The notes under the pieces were generated by a model. The model was not told the DNA's origin. It did not search any database and saw nothing but the letters and a program-made list of their open reading frames with translations. Below, piece after piece: positions 1 to 7,827 of a stretch of 64,000 nt of DNA. Origin of the DNA: Xanthomarina arctica (GTDB lineage Bacteria; Bacteroidota; Bacteroidia; Flavobacteriales; Flavobacteriaceae); contig NZ_BMFQ01000003.1 of the NCBI RefSeq assembly GCF_014638915.1, positions 1-64,000 of the forward strand. The letters run 5' to 3'. The number at the start of each line of letters is the position of its first letter. The stretch's first letter is position 1. Made by a program: the position numbers and the translations under genes.

Positions 1-71
1 TATATACTAACCTTAATTCTCTCTTTTATTCTTTCTAATTTATATGCCTTAATTTAGTGTTTTTATTAAAA

Positions 72-208
72 TGCTAACTTAAGCTGTATATAAAAAATGC
101 GTAGTTTAGTGCTAAATCAATGGAAAGTGCGTACTTGCTTTCATCCGATTTTCGTTCCGAAAATCCTCTGACACAAGCACGCACTTTTCATATACAAAAC
201 CGTTAGAT
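72..208 (+). repeat. attC-like palindromic cassette junction, site 0
   Basis: Imperfect palindrome of about 125 nt. Outer arms TGTATAT (85-91) and ATATACA (190-196) pair. Inner arms GAAAGTGCGTACTTG and CAAGCACGCACTTTTC pair, and the centre is CGATTTTCG / CGAAAATC around TTC. It ends in AACCGTTAG, with the presumed crossover G at 202. The same family recurs at 3507-3640, 5102-5234, 24144-24276 and inverted at 19614-19745. The 5' partner motif (TGCTAAC at 72) is less certain here because its cassette starts outside the window. Confidence 0.7.
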
Positions 209-221
209 AATATTAGATAAA

Positions 222-920
222 ATGAAACCTGAAACTGATTTTTTTAAAGCTTATTACTCTAGACAAAAAGATTATTTTGTGGAAGAAAATATTTTTAGTG
301 CTGAGAATTACTGGACTGAAGTGTTAAAACCCAGCAACATAAAAGACCATCATTTTATTGAAATAGAAGAGAGACTTAAATGCACATTACCAGAAGCATT
401 TAAAAATTTATACAAAGCTCACTACTCTGTAAATCTCTACGATATTATGGTAACCGTAGGTTATGTTTTTGCAATCCCTGGATCATTTGGCACTGTACTT
501 AAGCTTAGTGATATTGAAAAAATGCGTGAGATTGATGATTATGACATCAATGCTATTTCACTTATTGGAAACCCTGAAGGAGCAAATTTAAAGTATTTAA
601 AACAGTATCTGTTTGAAGAAAACTTAATATCATATCCCAAATTATTGGAACAAGGATTAATTCCTTTTGGAATTGTTAATCATGAATGGCACATCTGTCT
701 TGACACAAAGCAAGATAAAGTTAATCCCCCAATTGTTCTTTATTCAATCTCCTTTGCTACAGAATCTAAGGAAGCAACATCAACCAAAAATTGGTTTTCT
801 AATTTTTCATCTTTTATCAACTGCTTAACAGATTATTTAGAGACTGGAAATACTGAAAACTTCGATAAAATAGACCCTGATAATAACTATAAAATCATAT
901 ACAATTTCTGGGATCTCTAG
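222..920 (+). CDS. SMI1/KNR4 (SUKH)-like protein
   Basis: A 232-residue soluble protein. A motif typical of SMI1/KNR4 proteins lies near residues 40-60 (an acidic helix, then LPEAFKNLY). The later part has an IPFG...ICLD stretch around residues 143-160 followed by a conserved PIVLY segment, as in SUKH folds. Such proteins are often immunity proteins for contact-dependent toxins, but no toxin gene is next to it, so the role is inferred only. It is the single gene of cassette 1 (203-1001) and points the same way as the cassette. No signal peptide or membrane segment is visible. The ATG follows the cassette start by only 19 bases, so little room remains for a private promoter. Confidence 0.72.
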   Translation: MKPETDFFKAYYSRQKDYFVEENIFSAENYWTEVLKPSNIKDHHFIEIEERLKCTLPEAFKNLYKAHYSVNLYDIMVTVGYVFAIPGSFGTVLKLSDIEKMREIDDYDINAISLIGNPEGANLKYLKQYLFEENLISYPKLLEQGLIPFGIVNHEWHICLDTKQDKVNPPIVLYSISFATESKEATSTKNWFSNFSSFINCLTDYLETGNTENFDKIDPDNNYKIIYNFWDL

Positions 921-929
921 AAAAACATT

Positions 930-1007
930 ATCTAACAATAGCTAATAAAGCATAGTCTTGCCGCAGGCGCAACACAAGCCTACGGCTTCATAGCAAAACC
1001 GTTAGCT
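930..1007 (+). repeat. attC-like cassette junction, site 1
   Basis: Runs from ATCTAAC (930-936) to GTTAGCT (1001-1007). Its 5' side ATTATCTAAC (927-936) is the exact reverse complement of the start of cassette 1, GTTAGATAAT (202-211). The interior is palindromic: AAGCATAG...GCCGCAGG pairs with CCTACGGCTTCATAGC. This is the shortest site of the row, and its interior belongs to a different sequence family from site 0. Confidence 0.72.
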
Positions 1008-1071
1008 TTCATTACAGCAAACGAACCAATATCAAAGTATTTGAGAATTAATTAAGTATAAAAAACAGAAA

Positions 1072-2295
1072 ATGAAACAAGAAGAATTCCTAGAAGACTG
1101 CCAAGGTGGTAATGAAAAAATAATTTCTTTAAACTTAAAACAGGGTTTGAATCCGAATTTTGAAATTAATGGGAATACACCTCTAAATGCAGCGATACAA
1201 GGAGATCATCTACATATAGTTAAGCTACTTATTGATGCAGGTGCAGATGTGAATTTTCCAATTACCAATAATGAAACGGCCATTTTAATGTCCGCAGCCT
1301 TTGGGAATGTTGAAATTCTTAAAATACTTATTTCTAATGGAGCGCAACCACATGATCGGGATGCTGCTAATAGTTCAGTGCTATGTCGGGCATGTCAATA
1401 CACTAATGCAAAATTCGTAAAAACATTATTGGACGCAGGTTTACCTATTGATGATTGTTCTCATAATTGGACCCCATTGATTCATGCCGCCTATAAAGGA
1501 AGACTTGATATTGTTGAGATGTTAATTAGTATGGGCGTAGGTATTAATATAGAAACCCAAAAAGGACAAACGGCCCTTATGTTCGCTTGCGAACAAGGGC
1601 ATGCAGAAACGGTAAAACTATTACTGGAAGCAGGTGCAGATCCAAATATTGGCGTAAATAAACAACATCATTTATATGGAGGAGGACGTCAAGCCAGCCC
1701 TCTTAATACTGCAGCTTTTTGGGGTTATACTGATATTGTACGTATGCTGTTAGCTAAAGGAGCAGACATTGAAACTTCTGGAGAAAATGATAGAAAGAAC
1801 GCCTTGCACCTGAGTGCCATAGAGAAACATTATGAAGTCGTTAAAGAACTAATTGTGGCAGGTGCAGATCCGAATGTTAAAGATGGTTATGGTTCAACCA
1901 TTTATAGTTTAGCTGAGGAAAATGGAGTTCTTGTTGCATTGGAAGAAGCAATAGGGGAAAATCAAAAAAATGAAACTAATGATCGAGGAGATACAGATAT
2001 TTCAAAAATGGTTAATACCATTTCTTTAGCTTTAGAAAACATGAGTTTGAGTAAGACCTATGTAAATTTCCAAATAGACGAAGGTATTTGTTATTTGGTT
2101 GATGATTTAAAAAATAGAGAATTAATAGTTGAGCTGGAGGAAGACGATGGCTTTGATTTTGACATATACCATGAAAATGAGCAAGAGTACAAAACAATCA
2201 TGTCGGAAGTCTTTGAGTCCCTGCAGTCAAGTAAAACACTTAAAAACAAAGAATTAACTGACTTGAAATTAACATTTATCGATCATGTCATGTAA
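1072..2295 (+). CDS. Ankyrin-repeat protein
   Basis: A 407-residue protein with about seven or eight ankyrin repeats between residues 30 and 290. Each carries the TPL..A...G....V..LL..GAD.N signature, for example near residues 35-65, 135-160 and 165-195. The last 110 residues are acidic, carry no ankyrin pattern, and form a separate C-terminal region I do not recognise. No signal peptide is visible, so a cytoplasmic protein-binding role is likely. It is the only gene of cassette 2 (1002-2459), in cassette orientation, about 70 bp after the junction. Partner proteins cannot be read from the sequence. Confidence 0.88.
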   Translation: MKQEEFLEDCQGGNEKIISLNLKQGLNPNFEINGNTPLNAAIQGDHLHIVKLLIDAGADVNFPITNNETAILMSAAFGNVEILKILISNGAQPHDRDAANSSVLCRACQYTNAKFVKTLLDAGLPIDDCSHNWTPLIHAAYKGRLDIVEMLISMGVGINIETQKGQTALMFACEQGHAETVKLLLEAGADPNIGVNKQHHLYGGGRQASPLNTAAFWGYTDIVRMLLAKGADIETSGENDRKNALHLSAIEKHYEVVKELIVAGADPNVKDGYGSTIYSLAEENGVLVALEEAIGENQKNETNDRGDTDISKMVNTISLALENMSLSKTYVNFQIDEGICYLVDDLKNRELIVELEEDDGFDFDIYHENEQEYKTIMSEVFESLQSSKTLKNKELTDLKLTFIDHVM

Positions 2296-2335
2296 AAAAT
2301 ACATTGTAGAAAAAGCAAGGATCAAATTAACGAAA

Positions 2336-2465
2336 AGCTAACAATATGTATAAGTAATGCGGGGAAAATGCTATATTTTAATGAATTATTAATTAATGAG
2401 CGGCAGTGTAACTTGATAGTTTGGAGCTTCGAAATACCGCACTACTCATACAAGAACCGTTACCA
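2336..2465 (+). repeat. attC-like cassette junction, site 2
   Basis: AGCTAAC (2336-2342) to GTTACCA (2459-2465). AAAGCTAAC (2334-2342) is the exact reverse complement of the cassette 2 start GTTAGCTTT (1001-1009). The outer arms ATGTATAAGTAATGCGG and CCGCACTACTCATACA pair with few mismatches. It is a third sequence family with an AT-rich interior. Confidence 0.7.
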
Positions 2466-2483
2466 CACATTTGAGAAAAAACA

Positions 2484-2897
2484 TTGGGAAATAAAATACT
2501 AACATTTTTAAATAAATACGGACTTATTTTTGGAGGAATATTTATGATTTTGGTAAGCCTAATCATAATTCGAAACGGATATTTAGACAAAAAAATTACG
2601 GAAAGTAATAAAACAGTTAACGTAAAAGTTATCGACTGTTATGAAATTGGAAAGAGAAATTATTTTCTGAAATTCGAATTTAATGGTAAAACTTTTGTTA
2701 AACGGACTAAAGAAAAATATTGTAAAGAAATAAACAACACGGAAAACATACAACTATTGACCAATCAAAATCACGACCGATTTATTTTTGCGGACGAATA
2801 TAAAACTGACAATGATTTTGCTTATGGATTTCTTTTACTTGGATTTGCGTTTGTGATAATTTTTAAAGGATACCGAAATTTAAAATCGGATAAATAA
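2484..2897 (+). CDS. Small two-TM membrane protein, DUF3592-like
   Basis: A 137-residue protein with a hydrophobic helix at about residues 12-30 and a second at about 112-130. The 80 residues between them are soluble and could form a small beta domain. The TM, short beta domain, TM layout resembles DUF3592 proteins, but I see no diagnostic motif. The open frame begins at a TTG (2484) 24 bases after the cassette junction; the first ATG in frame (2544) would remove part of the first helix, so the TTG is preferred with some doubt. It is the only gene of cassette 3 (2460-3036) and points the same way. Confidence 0.6.
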   Translation: MGNKILTFLNKYGLIFGGIFMILVSLIIIRNGYLDKKITESNKTVNVKVIDCYEIGKRNYFLKFEFNGKTFVKRTKEKYCKEINNTENIQLLTNQNHDRFIFADEYKTDNDFAYGFLLLGFAFVIIFKGYRNLKSDK

Positions 2898-2908
2898 ATA
2901 AAAACGTG

Positions 2909-3042
2909 TGGTAACACCGTGTAAAAAACATTGCTTATTTTAGACTTATCGAAAGGTCGTTGCTCTTTTGTTAGCTACTGATTTTCCTGCGGAAAATCCT
3001 CGCATACAAAACCGCAACATTTCTTACACAAAACCGTTGTAC
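2909..3042 (+). repeat. attC-like cassette junction, site 3
   Basis: TGGTAAC (2909-2915) to GTTGTAC (3036-3042). GTGTGGTAAC (2906-2915) is the exact reverse complement of the cassette 3 start GTTACCACAC (2459-2468). The interior pairs GATTTTCCTGCG with a GGAAAATC arm and ends in TTACACAAAACCG. A relative of this family lies inverted at about 10003-10125. Confidence 0.72.
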
Positions 3043-3062
3043 ACAAGCTGAAAAAACCACGA

Positions 3063-3497
3063 ATGACAGAAAAAATCATGGATAATATTTTAGGGTTTTA
3101 CGCAAGTTTCAACTTTGGAGAAACTGATTCTGAATTAATCAGGTCATACTTGTGGAGCGAAAATGGATTAAAAAACAAACTCAATTTCCTGAAATGGCAA
3201 GATTTCGGAACTGACTTAAAACTGATTCTCTTTGAATTTTATGTAAGACCAATTCCTTACGAACGTAAAAACATAAAACCGATTGGAAGTTTTCGCAGAA
3301 AAGAACAATCTGTCGGAATACCAATAATATTGGATGACCAAAACTTTTTCAGACTCAAGGAAAACGAAAGACAATTATACTTTAAGAATACGATTTTAGA
3401 GAAACTCGAATTATTAACTGAAAAAATAAAGCGGAATAAATTAGATACTAATATTTCCGAACTTAAAAGTAAAGTGGAAAAAACGTTGAAAGGATAA
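3063..3497 (+). CDS. Conserved hypothetical protein of cassette 4
   Basis: A 144-residue soluble protein that I do not recognise. It is rich in Lys, Glu and aromatic residues, has no signal peptide and no membrane segment. A basic stretch near residues 58-80 (RPIPYERK, then GSFRRKEQ) and a charged C-terminal helix (about 105-144) are the main visible features. It fills cassette 4 (3037-3634) alone, in cassette orientation, with its ATG 27 bases after the junction. Being the single gene of a cassette between two clean junctions supports a real gene rather than a chance frame. Confidence 0.6.
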   Translation: MTEKIMDNILGFYASFNFGETDSELIRSYLWSENGLKNKLNFLKWQDFGTDLKLILFEFYVRPIPYERKNIKPIGSFRRKEQSVGIPIILDDQNFFRLKENERQLYFKNTILEKLELLTEKIKRNKLDTNISELKSKVEKTLKG

Positions 3498-3506
3498 AAA
3501 GCCAGT

Positions 3507-3640
3507 GTACAACACTGTTTATAAAAAATGCGTAGTTTAGTGCGAAACCAAAGAAAAGTGCGTACTTGCTTTCATCCGATTTTCGTTCCGAAAACCCTCT
3601 GACACAAGCATGCAACTTTCCATACACAAAACCGTTAGCA
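3507..3640 (+). repeat. attC-like cassette junction, site 4
   Basis: GTACAAC (3507-3513) to GTTAGCA (3634-3640). GTGTACAAC (3505-3513) is the exact reverse complement of the cassette 4 start GTTGTACAC (3036-3044). The interior is almost identical to site 0 (GAAAAGTGCGTACTTGC, then the CGATTTTCG hairpin tip). The crossover point would be after G3634. Confidence 0.75.
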
Positions 3641-3674
3641 ACAAGCTAAAACAAAAATTACGACACAATATAAA

Positions 3675-3704
3675 TTGTAGATTAAAAATTTAAAATTACA
3701 TTTG
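3675..3704 (+). promoter_or_regulatory. Bacteroidota-type promoter of the tyrS leader
   Basis: TTG at 3675-3677, a 19 bp spacer, and TACATTTG at 3697-3704 match the TTG / TAnnTTTG consensus of the Bacteroidota primary sigma factor. The start point would fall near 3710, a few bases before the leader peptide ATG at 3714. The promoter lies inside cassette 5, so the cassette brings its own transcription. Confidence 0.65.
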
Positions 3705-3713
3705 CATTAGAAA

Positions 3714-3818
3714 ATGAAAAGATTGAATAACATATTACGCCTTCCTTATTTCAGCACTTATTATAACAAAATAATATCTGCTTGGAATGTCTATGTGTAT
3801 ACTTCAAATAATAACTGA
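3714..3818 (+). CDS. Tyrosine-rich leader peptide of tyrS (attenuation)
   Basis: A 34-codon frame, ATG 3714 to TGA 3816-3818. Five of 34 residues are Tyr (positions 12, 16, 17, 27 and 29; the core reads PYFSTYYNK and ends VYVYTS), with one Phe and one Trp. It lies between a good promoter and an intrinsic terminator placed immediately before tyrosyl-tRNA synthetase. This is the arrangement of ribosome-mediated attenuation: scarcity of charged tRNA-Tyr would stall the ribosome on Tyr codons and favour read-through. I could not identify a convincing anti-terminator pairing by eye, so the mechanism is inferred from the layout. Confidence 0.65.
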   Translation: MKRLNNILRLPYFSTYYNKIISAWNVYVYTSNNN

Positions 3819-3843
3819 TAATTATAAATTATAACATAACTAT

Positions 3844-3873
3844 AAAGCCCGAGCATTTGCTCGGGCTTTTTTT
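3844..3873 (+). terminator. Attenuator hairpin in front of tyrS
   Basis: Perfect 11 bp stem AAAGCCCGAGC / GCTCGGGCTTT with an ATTT loop, followed by a run of seven T. It ends 12 bases before the tyrS ATG at 3886 and 25 bases after the leader stop. No complete gene upstream in the cassette needs a terminator, so it can only regulate tyrS. Confidence 0.8.
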
Positions 3874-3885
3874 ATTTAAAAAAAT

Positions 3886-5094
3886 ATGGAAACAATAACT
3901 AGATTAAAAGAAAATGTAGAAATCATTCTTCCTGAAAATGGATTGGAAGAAAAGTTAGAACAAGCGAAAAAAGAGAATCGAAAGCTCATTATAAAACTTG
4001 GTTTTGACCCAACTGCACCAGATTTACACTTAGGACACGCAGTTGTACTAAAAAAACTCAGAGAGTTTCAAGATTTAGGGCATCAAGTTATAATTTTAGT
4101 TGGAGATTTTACGGCAAGAATTGGAGACCCTACAGGAAAGAACAAAAGTAGAAAACCATTATCAGTAGAAGCTGTTAAACATAATGCTGAAACATACATC
4201 AATCAATTATCTAAAATCATAGACATTGATAAAGTTAAAATAGTTTTTAATTCTGAATGGTTAGACAAATTATCATTTACAGAAGTGATTCAAGTTTTAT
4301 CAAAAGTGACCGTTGCTCAGCTTCTGCATAGAAATGATTTTAATAAACGGTTTACTGAAAACACACCAATTGCAATGCACGAGATGGTCTACCCTATTTT
4401 ACAAGGTTTTGACTCGGTAGAAATTAAGGCAGACATTGAAATGGGAGGCACAGACCAACTTTTTAACTGTACAATGGGGCGAAAACTTCAAGAAACTTTT
4501 GAGATGAATCCACAAATTGTAATGTGTATGCCATTATTAAAAGGACTTGATGGAATAGAAAAAATGAGCAAGTCGTTAAACAATACAATAGGTTTAACAG
4601 ATAAGGCAAAAGATATGTTTGGAAAAACGATGTCTATTCCCGATAATTTGATTGAGGAATACCTTCATTTAACAACCGATTTCTCTTTAAACGAAAAACA
4701 AGCAATTAAAAACAGCTTAAACAATGGAGAAAACCCAATGGAAATAAAAAAAATAATTGCTAAAAATATTATTACTCAATACCATAATAGTAGCCTAGCT
4801 CAACAAGCAGAAGAACACTTTAAAAACCAATTTCAGAACAAGAAATTTGAAGACAAAGAATTTGAACCAGTATTAATTAATAATATCCAACAAGAAAAAA
4901 AGACAATTAAATTAATAGATTTATGTATTCAATTAAAAAAAGGGTTATCAAAATCGGCTATCCGGAGATTAATTGAAGATGGCGCAGTGCAAGTTAATTT
5001 GAAAAAAAACAAAGATATAAATACAGAAATAACCATAAAATCAGGTACAAAAATAAAAATAGGAAAAAGAGATTTTTACGAATTAATAGAATAA
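3886..5094 (+). CDS. tyrS: Tyrosyl-tRNA synthetase, TyrZ-like type
   Basis: A 402-residue class I aminoacyl-tRNA synthetase that charges tRNA-Tyr in the cytoplasm. Visible motifs: HLGH at residues 48-51, the GDFTARIGDPTGKNKSR block near 80-97, the tyrosine pocket around MYxxxQGFDSV (about 165-178), KMSKS at 226-230, and a C-terminal S4 RNA-binding domain from about residue 340. The GDFTARIGD block and length suggest the TyrZ-like form rather than the roughly 430-residue form usual as housekeeping TyrRS in Bacteroidota, so this is probably a second copy. It is carried in cassette 5 (3635-5228) behind its own promoter, leader peptide and attenuator. A role in resistance to a tyrosine analogue or D-Tyr avoidance is possible but speculative. 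Confidence 0.9.
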   Translation: METITRLKENVEIILPENGLEEKLEQAKKENRKLIIKLGFDPTAPDLHLGHAVVLKKLREFQDLGHQVIILVGDFTARIGDPTGKNKSRKPLSVEAVKHNAETYINQLSKIIDIDKVKIVFNSEWLDKLSFTEVIQVLSKVTVAQLLHRNDFNKRFTENTPIAMHEMVYPILQGFDSVEIKADIEMGGTDQLFNCTMGRKLQETFEMNPQIVMCMPLLKGLDGIEKMSKSLNNTIGLTDKAKDMFGKTMSIPDNLIEEYLHLTTDFSLNEKQAIKNSLNNGENPMEIKKIIAKNIITQYHNSSLAQQAEEHFKNQFQNKKFEDKEFEPVLINNIQQEKKTIKLIDLCIQLKKGLSKSAIRRLIEDGAVQVNLKKNKDINTEITIKSGTKIKIGKRDFYELIE

Positions 5095-5101
5095 GGCCGG
5101 C

Positions 5102-5234
5102 TGCTAACACCTTATATAAAAAATGCGTAGTTTAGTGCTAAACCAAAGGAAAGTGCGTACTTGCTTTCATCCGATTTTCGTTCCGAAAATCCGCTGACAC
5201 AAGCACGCACTTTTCATATACAAAACCGATGTGC
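5102..5234 (+). repeat. attC-like cassette junction, site 5
   Basis: TGCTAAC (5102-5108) to GATGTGC (5228-5234). TGCTAAC is the reverse complement of the cassette 5 start GTTAGCA (3634-3640); extending to 9 bp gives one mismatch. The interior is nearly identical to sites 0 and 4. The 3' core reads CCGATG where the others read CCGTTG, so this end may have mutated. Confidence 0.7.
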
Positions 5235-5237
5235 ATA

Positions 5238-5372
5238 ATGCGGAAAATCGTACAAATCATCAAAATTAGAACTAAAAATGCCAATGCAAAAACAGCACAT
5301 TCATTTTCCCCTACGCCAAATGTCAACGCTAAAAAAAATAAAAGAGCTGTTTTTTTGCCAACGCTCAAATGA
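5238..5372 (+). other. Possible 44-codon frame at the start of cassette 6
   Basis: An ATG 9 bases after the junction opens a frame of 44 codons ending TGA at 5370-5372. The predicted peptide is very basic and rich in Lys, Asn and Ala, with no domain I recognise. It is on the plus strand, in cassette orientation, whereas the main gene of this cassette is on the minus strand. It may be a gene remnant or chance; the remaining 5373-5427 holds nothing I recognise. Confidence 0.25.
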
Positions 5373-5427
5373 CGATAATAACGAATAAAAGTACTTGAAT
5401 ATTTAGATGTTTATGACAGGTATGTGT

Positions 5428-6171
5428 TTAATATGCATCAAACCAAAAATCAACAGTTACCCTTTCTGTTGTTGGACTTGATTGTTGTTCATTTTGGCCT
5501 CTCGATCCGCCACGTCCACCGCCGCTTCGTCCACCGCCGCTACCATTTCCTCCGCGACCACCACCACTTCTCATTCCTTGGCTTTGACCTTGCCCTCTTT
5601 CTTTATTACCACTACCTTCCATTTTATTGGCAACAACGCCTATAGATAATTTAGAAAAATCACTGTTTTCTTGGGAAGCTATTTTAGCTTTTGGGGTTTT
5701 AATTGAAAATTCAAATAATTGACTCGAAGCTGTATAGTGGTTTGCAATTGCAATATCTAAAGTATTTAAGTCTTTATTAAACGCTTGCTTTTCTTCAAAA
5801 GAACCATACTCTGCTTCTGCAGGTAATTTTTCAATCATACTATTTAAGTCAATAGCGTTGATATCAATATTTTCTTGTGAACCTTGTCGAGATTGTCTTG
5901 GTTCGTTACCATATGGATATTTTACATACACATCCTTTTTAGTCTTTCCTTTTATATCATAATAAATGGTAAGACCATTTTTAATGATTGACATTGCCGT
6001 ATTTCTATCTGTGGTGCTTATATTTAGGTAAACATAATTGTTGTCTTGTGAAACTTTATATAAAACGTTTTCATTGCTTATTTGCGTAGTATCTGCTGGA
6101 AAACTACTTTTATTTGATGCGAAAGAAGAGAGACTTGAAAGTGTTAAGAGTACGAGTATTAGATATTTCAT
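5428..6171 (-). CDS. Secreted protein with Gly/Arg-rich tail
   Basis: A 247-residue protein with a clear signal peptide (residues 1 to about 18, ending SSFAS). A conserved-looking beta region follows (about 35-90: YVYLNISTTDR, then a GLTIYYD segment), which resembles a family of Bacteroidota secreted proteins of unknown function. From about residue 185 to 232 the chain is almost all Gly, Arg, Ser and Gln (repeated GGGRGG), before a short ordered end (VTVDFWFDAY). The low-complexity part is not an RGG RNA-binding context because the protein is exported. It lies antisense to the direction of cassette 6 (5229-6457). Confidence 0.65.
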   Translation of the reverse strand: MKYLILVLLTLSSLSSFASNKSSFPADTTQISNENVLYKVSQDNNYVYLNISTTDRNTAMSIIKNGLTIYYDIKGKTKKDVYVKYPYGNEPRQSRQGSQENIDINAIDLNSMIEKLPAEAEYGSFEEKQAFNKDLNTLDIAIANHYTASSQLFEFSIKTPKAKIASQENSDFSKLSIGVVANKMEGSGNKERGQGQSQGMRSGGGRGGNGSGGGRSGGGRGGSRGQNEQQSSPTTERVTVDFWFDAY

Positions 6172-6312
6172 TTATTGTAAATTTTAGAATGTTATTATAA
6201 ATTTTTAATAGTTATAGTATGTAGACTATCAAAATTGATAAAGGTTTAATCATTTATAAAAAAACCTCATTCTAAAATCCGATAAATAAAGAATGAACGC
6301 GAAAAGCATTAT

Positions 6313-6463
6313 ACACAACAATGTGTATAATTCATTGCTATTACTCGCCTCCTTACGACAATCCGTGCGGATTTTGAACTAAACCCAAAAAGTTAGACAC
6401 TATTTAAGTGTAATTTTATGGGAAGAAAAGTCAAGTACAATTACGATTTCAAACACGTTGTGT
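6313..6463 (+). repeat. attC-like cassette junction, site 6, interrupted
   Basis: ACACAAC (6313-6319) to GTTGTGT (6457-6463). GCATTATACACAAC (6306-6319) matches the reverse complement of the cassette 6 start (5228-5241) at 12 of 14 positions. The left arm (GTGTATAATTCATTGC) is of the family seen at site 7. The right half of the palindrome is missing and is replaced by an insertion-sequence end. Confidence 0.55.
6375..6453 (+). mobile_element. IS3-family (IS150-like) end fragment
   Basis: TGAACTAAACCCAAAAAG at 6375 resembles the terminal inverted repeat of IS150-group IS3 elements. 25 bases further, an ATG (6418) opens MGRKVKYNYDFK, the usual start of a flavobacterial IS3 OrfA. The frame breaks off after about 12 codons where the cassette junction core CACGTTGTGTG begins. 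Only about 80 bp remain, so this is a fossil. Confidence 0.6.
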
Positions 6464-6555
6464 GCAAGCTTGACCCATACTGAAATAAGGCTACACAATT
6501 TTAAACCTTATGTTTGAAAAATGACTTTTATATAAGAAACACTCTAGGATTCAAG

Positions 6556-7761
6556 TTAAAATGTTTTTGGAATAGTAAAGAAAAATGTACTTCCAATTTT
6601 CAATTCAGATATAACTTTTATCTCTCCTCCAAGATTATCAATAATCTTCTTTACGGAAGCTAATCCGATACCTGTTCCAATATTTCCATGCCTATCTTCA
6701 ACACCAACAACATTAAAAATATTAAATATTTTATCTAGAAATTCAGCCGGAATACCTTCTCCATTATCTTCCACTAACAAATTATACTTGGATTCATCTT
6801 CAGATATATTAATTTTGATTTCAACTTTTGATTTTAGATTGTATTTAATCGCATTAGTTACTAAATTTACAAGCACTTGAATTAGAGCCGATTTATTAGT
6901 ATTAATTGTCTTAGTACTACCTTCAAAATAGAAAGAAACAGTTTTGTTTGGGTCAGTTAATTTAATTAGATCTTTTAAAAGGTCCTGAACTATTATTAAT
7001 TCATTTCTATCCTTTAGCAATTCATCACTTTTATAAAACTCTAATAGACCATCAATATAACTTTTTAAGGAATAAGAAGAAGATTTAAGATATTTCAGAT
7101 ATTGCTGTGATTCATCATTTAAATTCCCTTTGTTTTCATCTTCAAGTAATTCGGTTAGAGAAATGATATTAGCCAATGGAGATTTAAGGTCATGAGAAAC
7201 AACTTGAGCAAATTTTTCCAATGCTTCATTTCTTTTATTTAATTTATCCTTTAATCGGATAAGTTTTAAGTTTTGATATCTTTGCTCAAACAAATTTGTT
7301 ACCTGTTTTGCCATTGCAATAAGTGCATTTTTCTGCTCATCTTTTAATTTTCTAGGTTTGGTATCATAAACACATAATGTTCCAAGCTTATATCCATCAG
7401 AATTAATTAATGTTGCTCCAGCATAAAAAATTGCTTGATAGTCCGTTACCAATGGATTATCATGAAATCGCTCGTCTTCTCTCGAATCCTCAACGATTGT
7501 AATCAATTCATCAGAATTTATGGCATGCCCACAAAAAGAAATTTCTCTTGGTGATTCATTAAATGGAATGCCATGATGTGATTTTAAAAAATTTCGATCT
7601 TTATCTAACAATGTTACCAAGGATATTGGCACTTCACAGATATATGCCATTAAAGCAGTTATATTATCGTAACTTTCTTCTGGTAATGTATCTAAGAGTT
7701 TATATTTGTTTACTGCTAATTGCCTTCCATGCTCATTCTTTGGAAATTTAGGTGCTATCAT
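6556..7761 (-). CDS. GAF-domain sensor histidine kinase
   Basis: A cytoplasmic kinase without membrane segments. A GAF domain covers about residues 15-165 (includes SFCGHAI and the GTLCVYD motif). A short coiled coil leads to the HisKA helix (FAQVVSHDLKSPLANI, with the phospho-acceptor His) and the ATPase domain with N box (NLVTNAIKY), G1 (DNGEGIP) and G2 (GTGIGLA). The ATG at 7761 is chosen because relatives begin MIAPxxP; an upstream ATG at 7788 would add nine residues. No response regulator is adjacent, so its target is unknown. It lies antisense in what appears to be cassette 7 (6458-7990). Confidence 0.85.
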   Translation of the reverse strand: MIAPKFPKNEHGRQLAVNKYKLLDTLPEESYDNITALMAYICEVPISLVTLLDKDRNFLKSHHGIPFNESPREISFCGHAINSDELITIVEDSREDERFHDNPLVTDYQAIFYAGATLINSDGYKLGTLCVYDTKPRKLKDEQKNALIAMAKQVTNLFEQRYQNLKLIRLKDKLNKRNEALEKFAQVVSHDLKSPLANIISLTELLEDENKGNLNDESQQYLKYLKSSSYSLKSYIDGLLEFYKSDELLKDRNELIIVQDLLKDLIKLTDPNKTVSFYFEGSTKTINTNKSALIQVLVNLVTNAIKYNLKSKVEIKINISEDESKYNLLVEDNGEGIPAEFLDKIFNIFNVVGVEDRHGNIGTGIGLASVKKIIDNLGGEIKVISELKIGSTFFFTIPKTF

Positions 7762-7827
7762 AAAAACTGTTTGTTTTTTAAAATTCAAAAATAAGGTAAA
7801 TTACTAAACAATTACATAATCATCCTC

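Noticed and set aside
2393-2590. A minus-strand frame over cassette 3
   Set aside because: It overlaps site 2 and the start of the real plus-strand gene, with no domain or typical codon use.
3655-3885. T-box riboswitch before tyrS
   Set aside because: No specifier loop or T-box sequence is visible. A Tyr-rich leader peptide and a simple terminator explain the layout, and T-boxes are mostly a Gram-positive feature.
5138-5368. A 76-codon minus-strand frame
   Set aside because: It runs through the palindrome of site 5 and is an accident of its composition; the same sequence is found in non-coding copies of the site.
5553-5615. RGG-type RNA-binding tail
   Set aside because: The protein has a signal peptide and is exported, so an RNA-binding role is unlikely.
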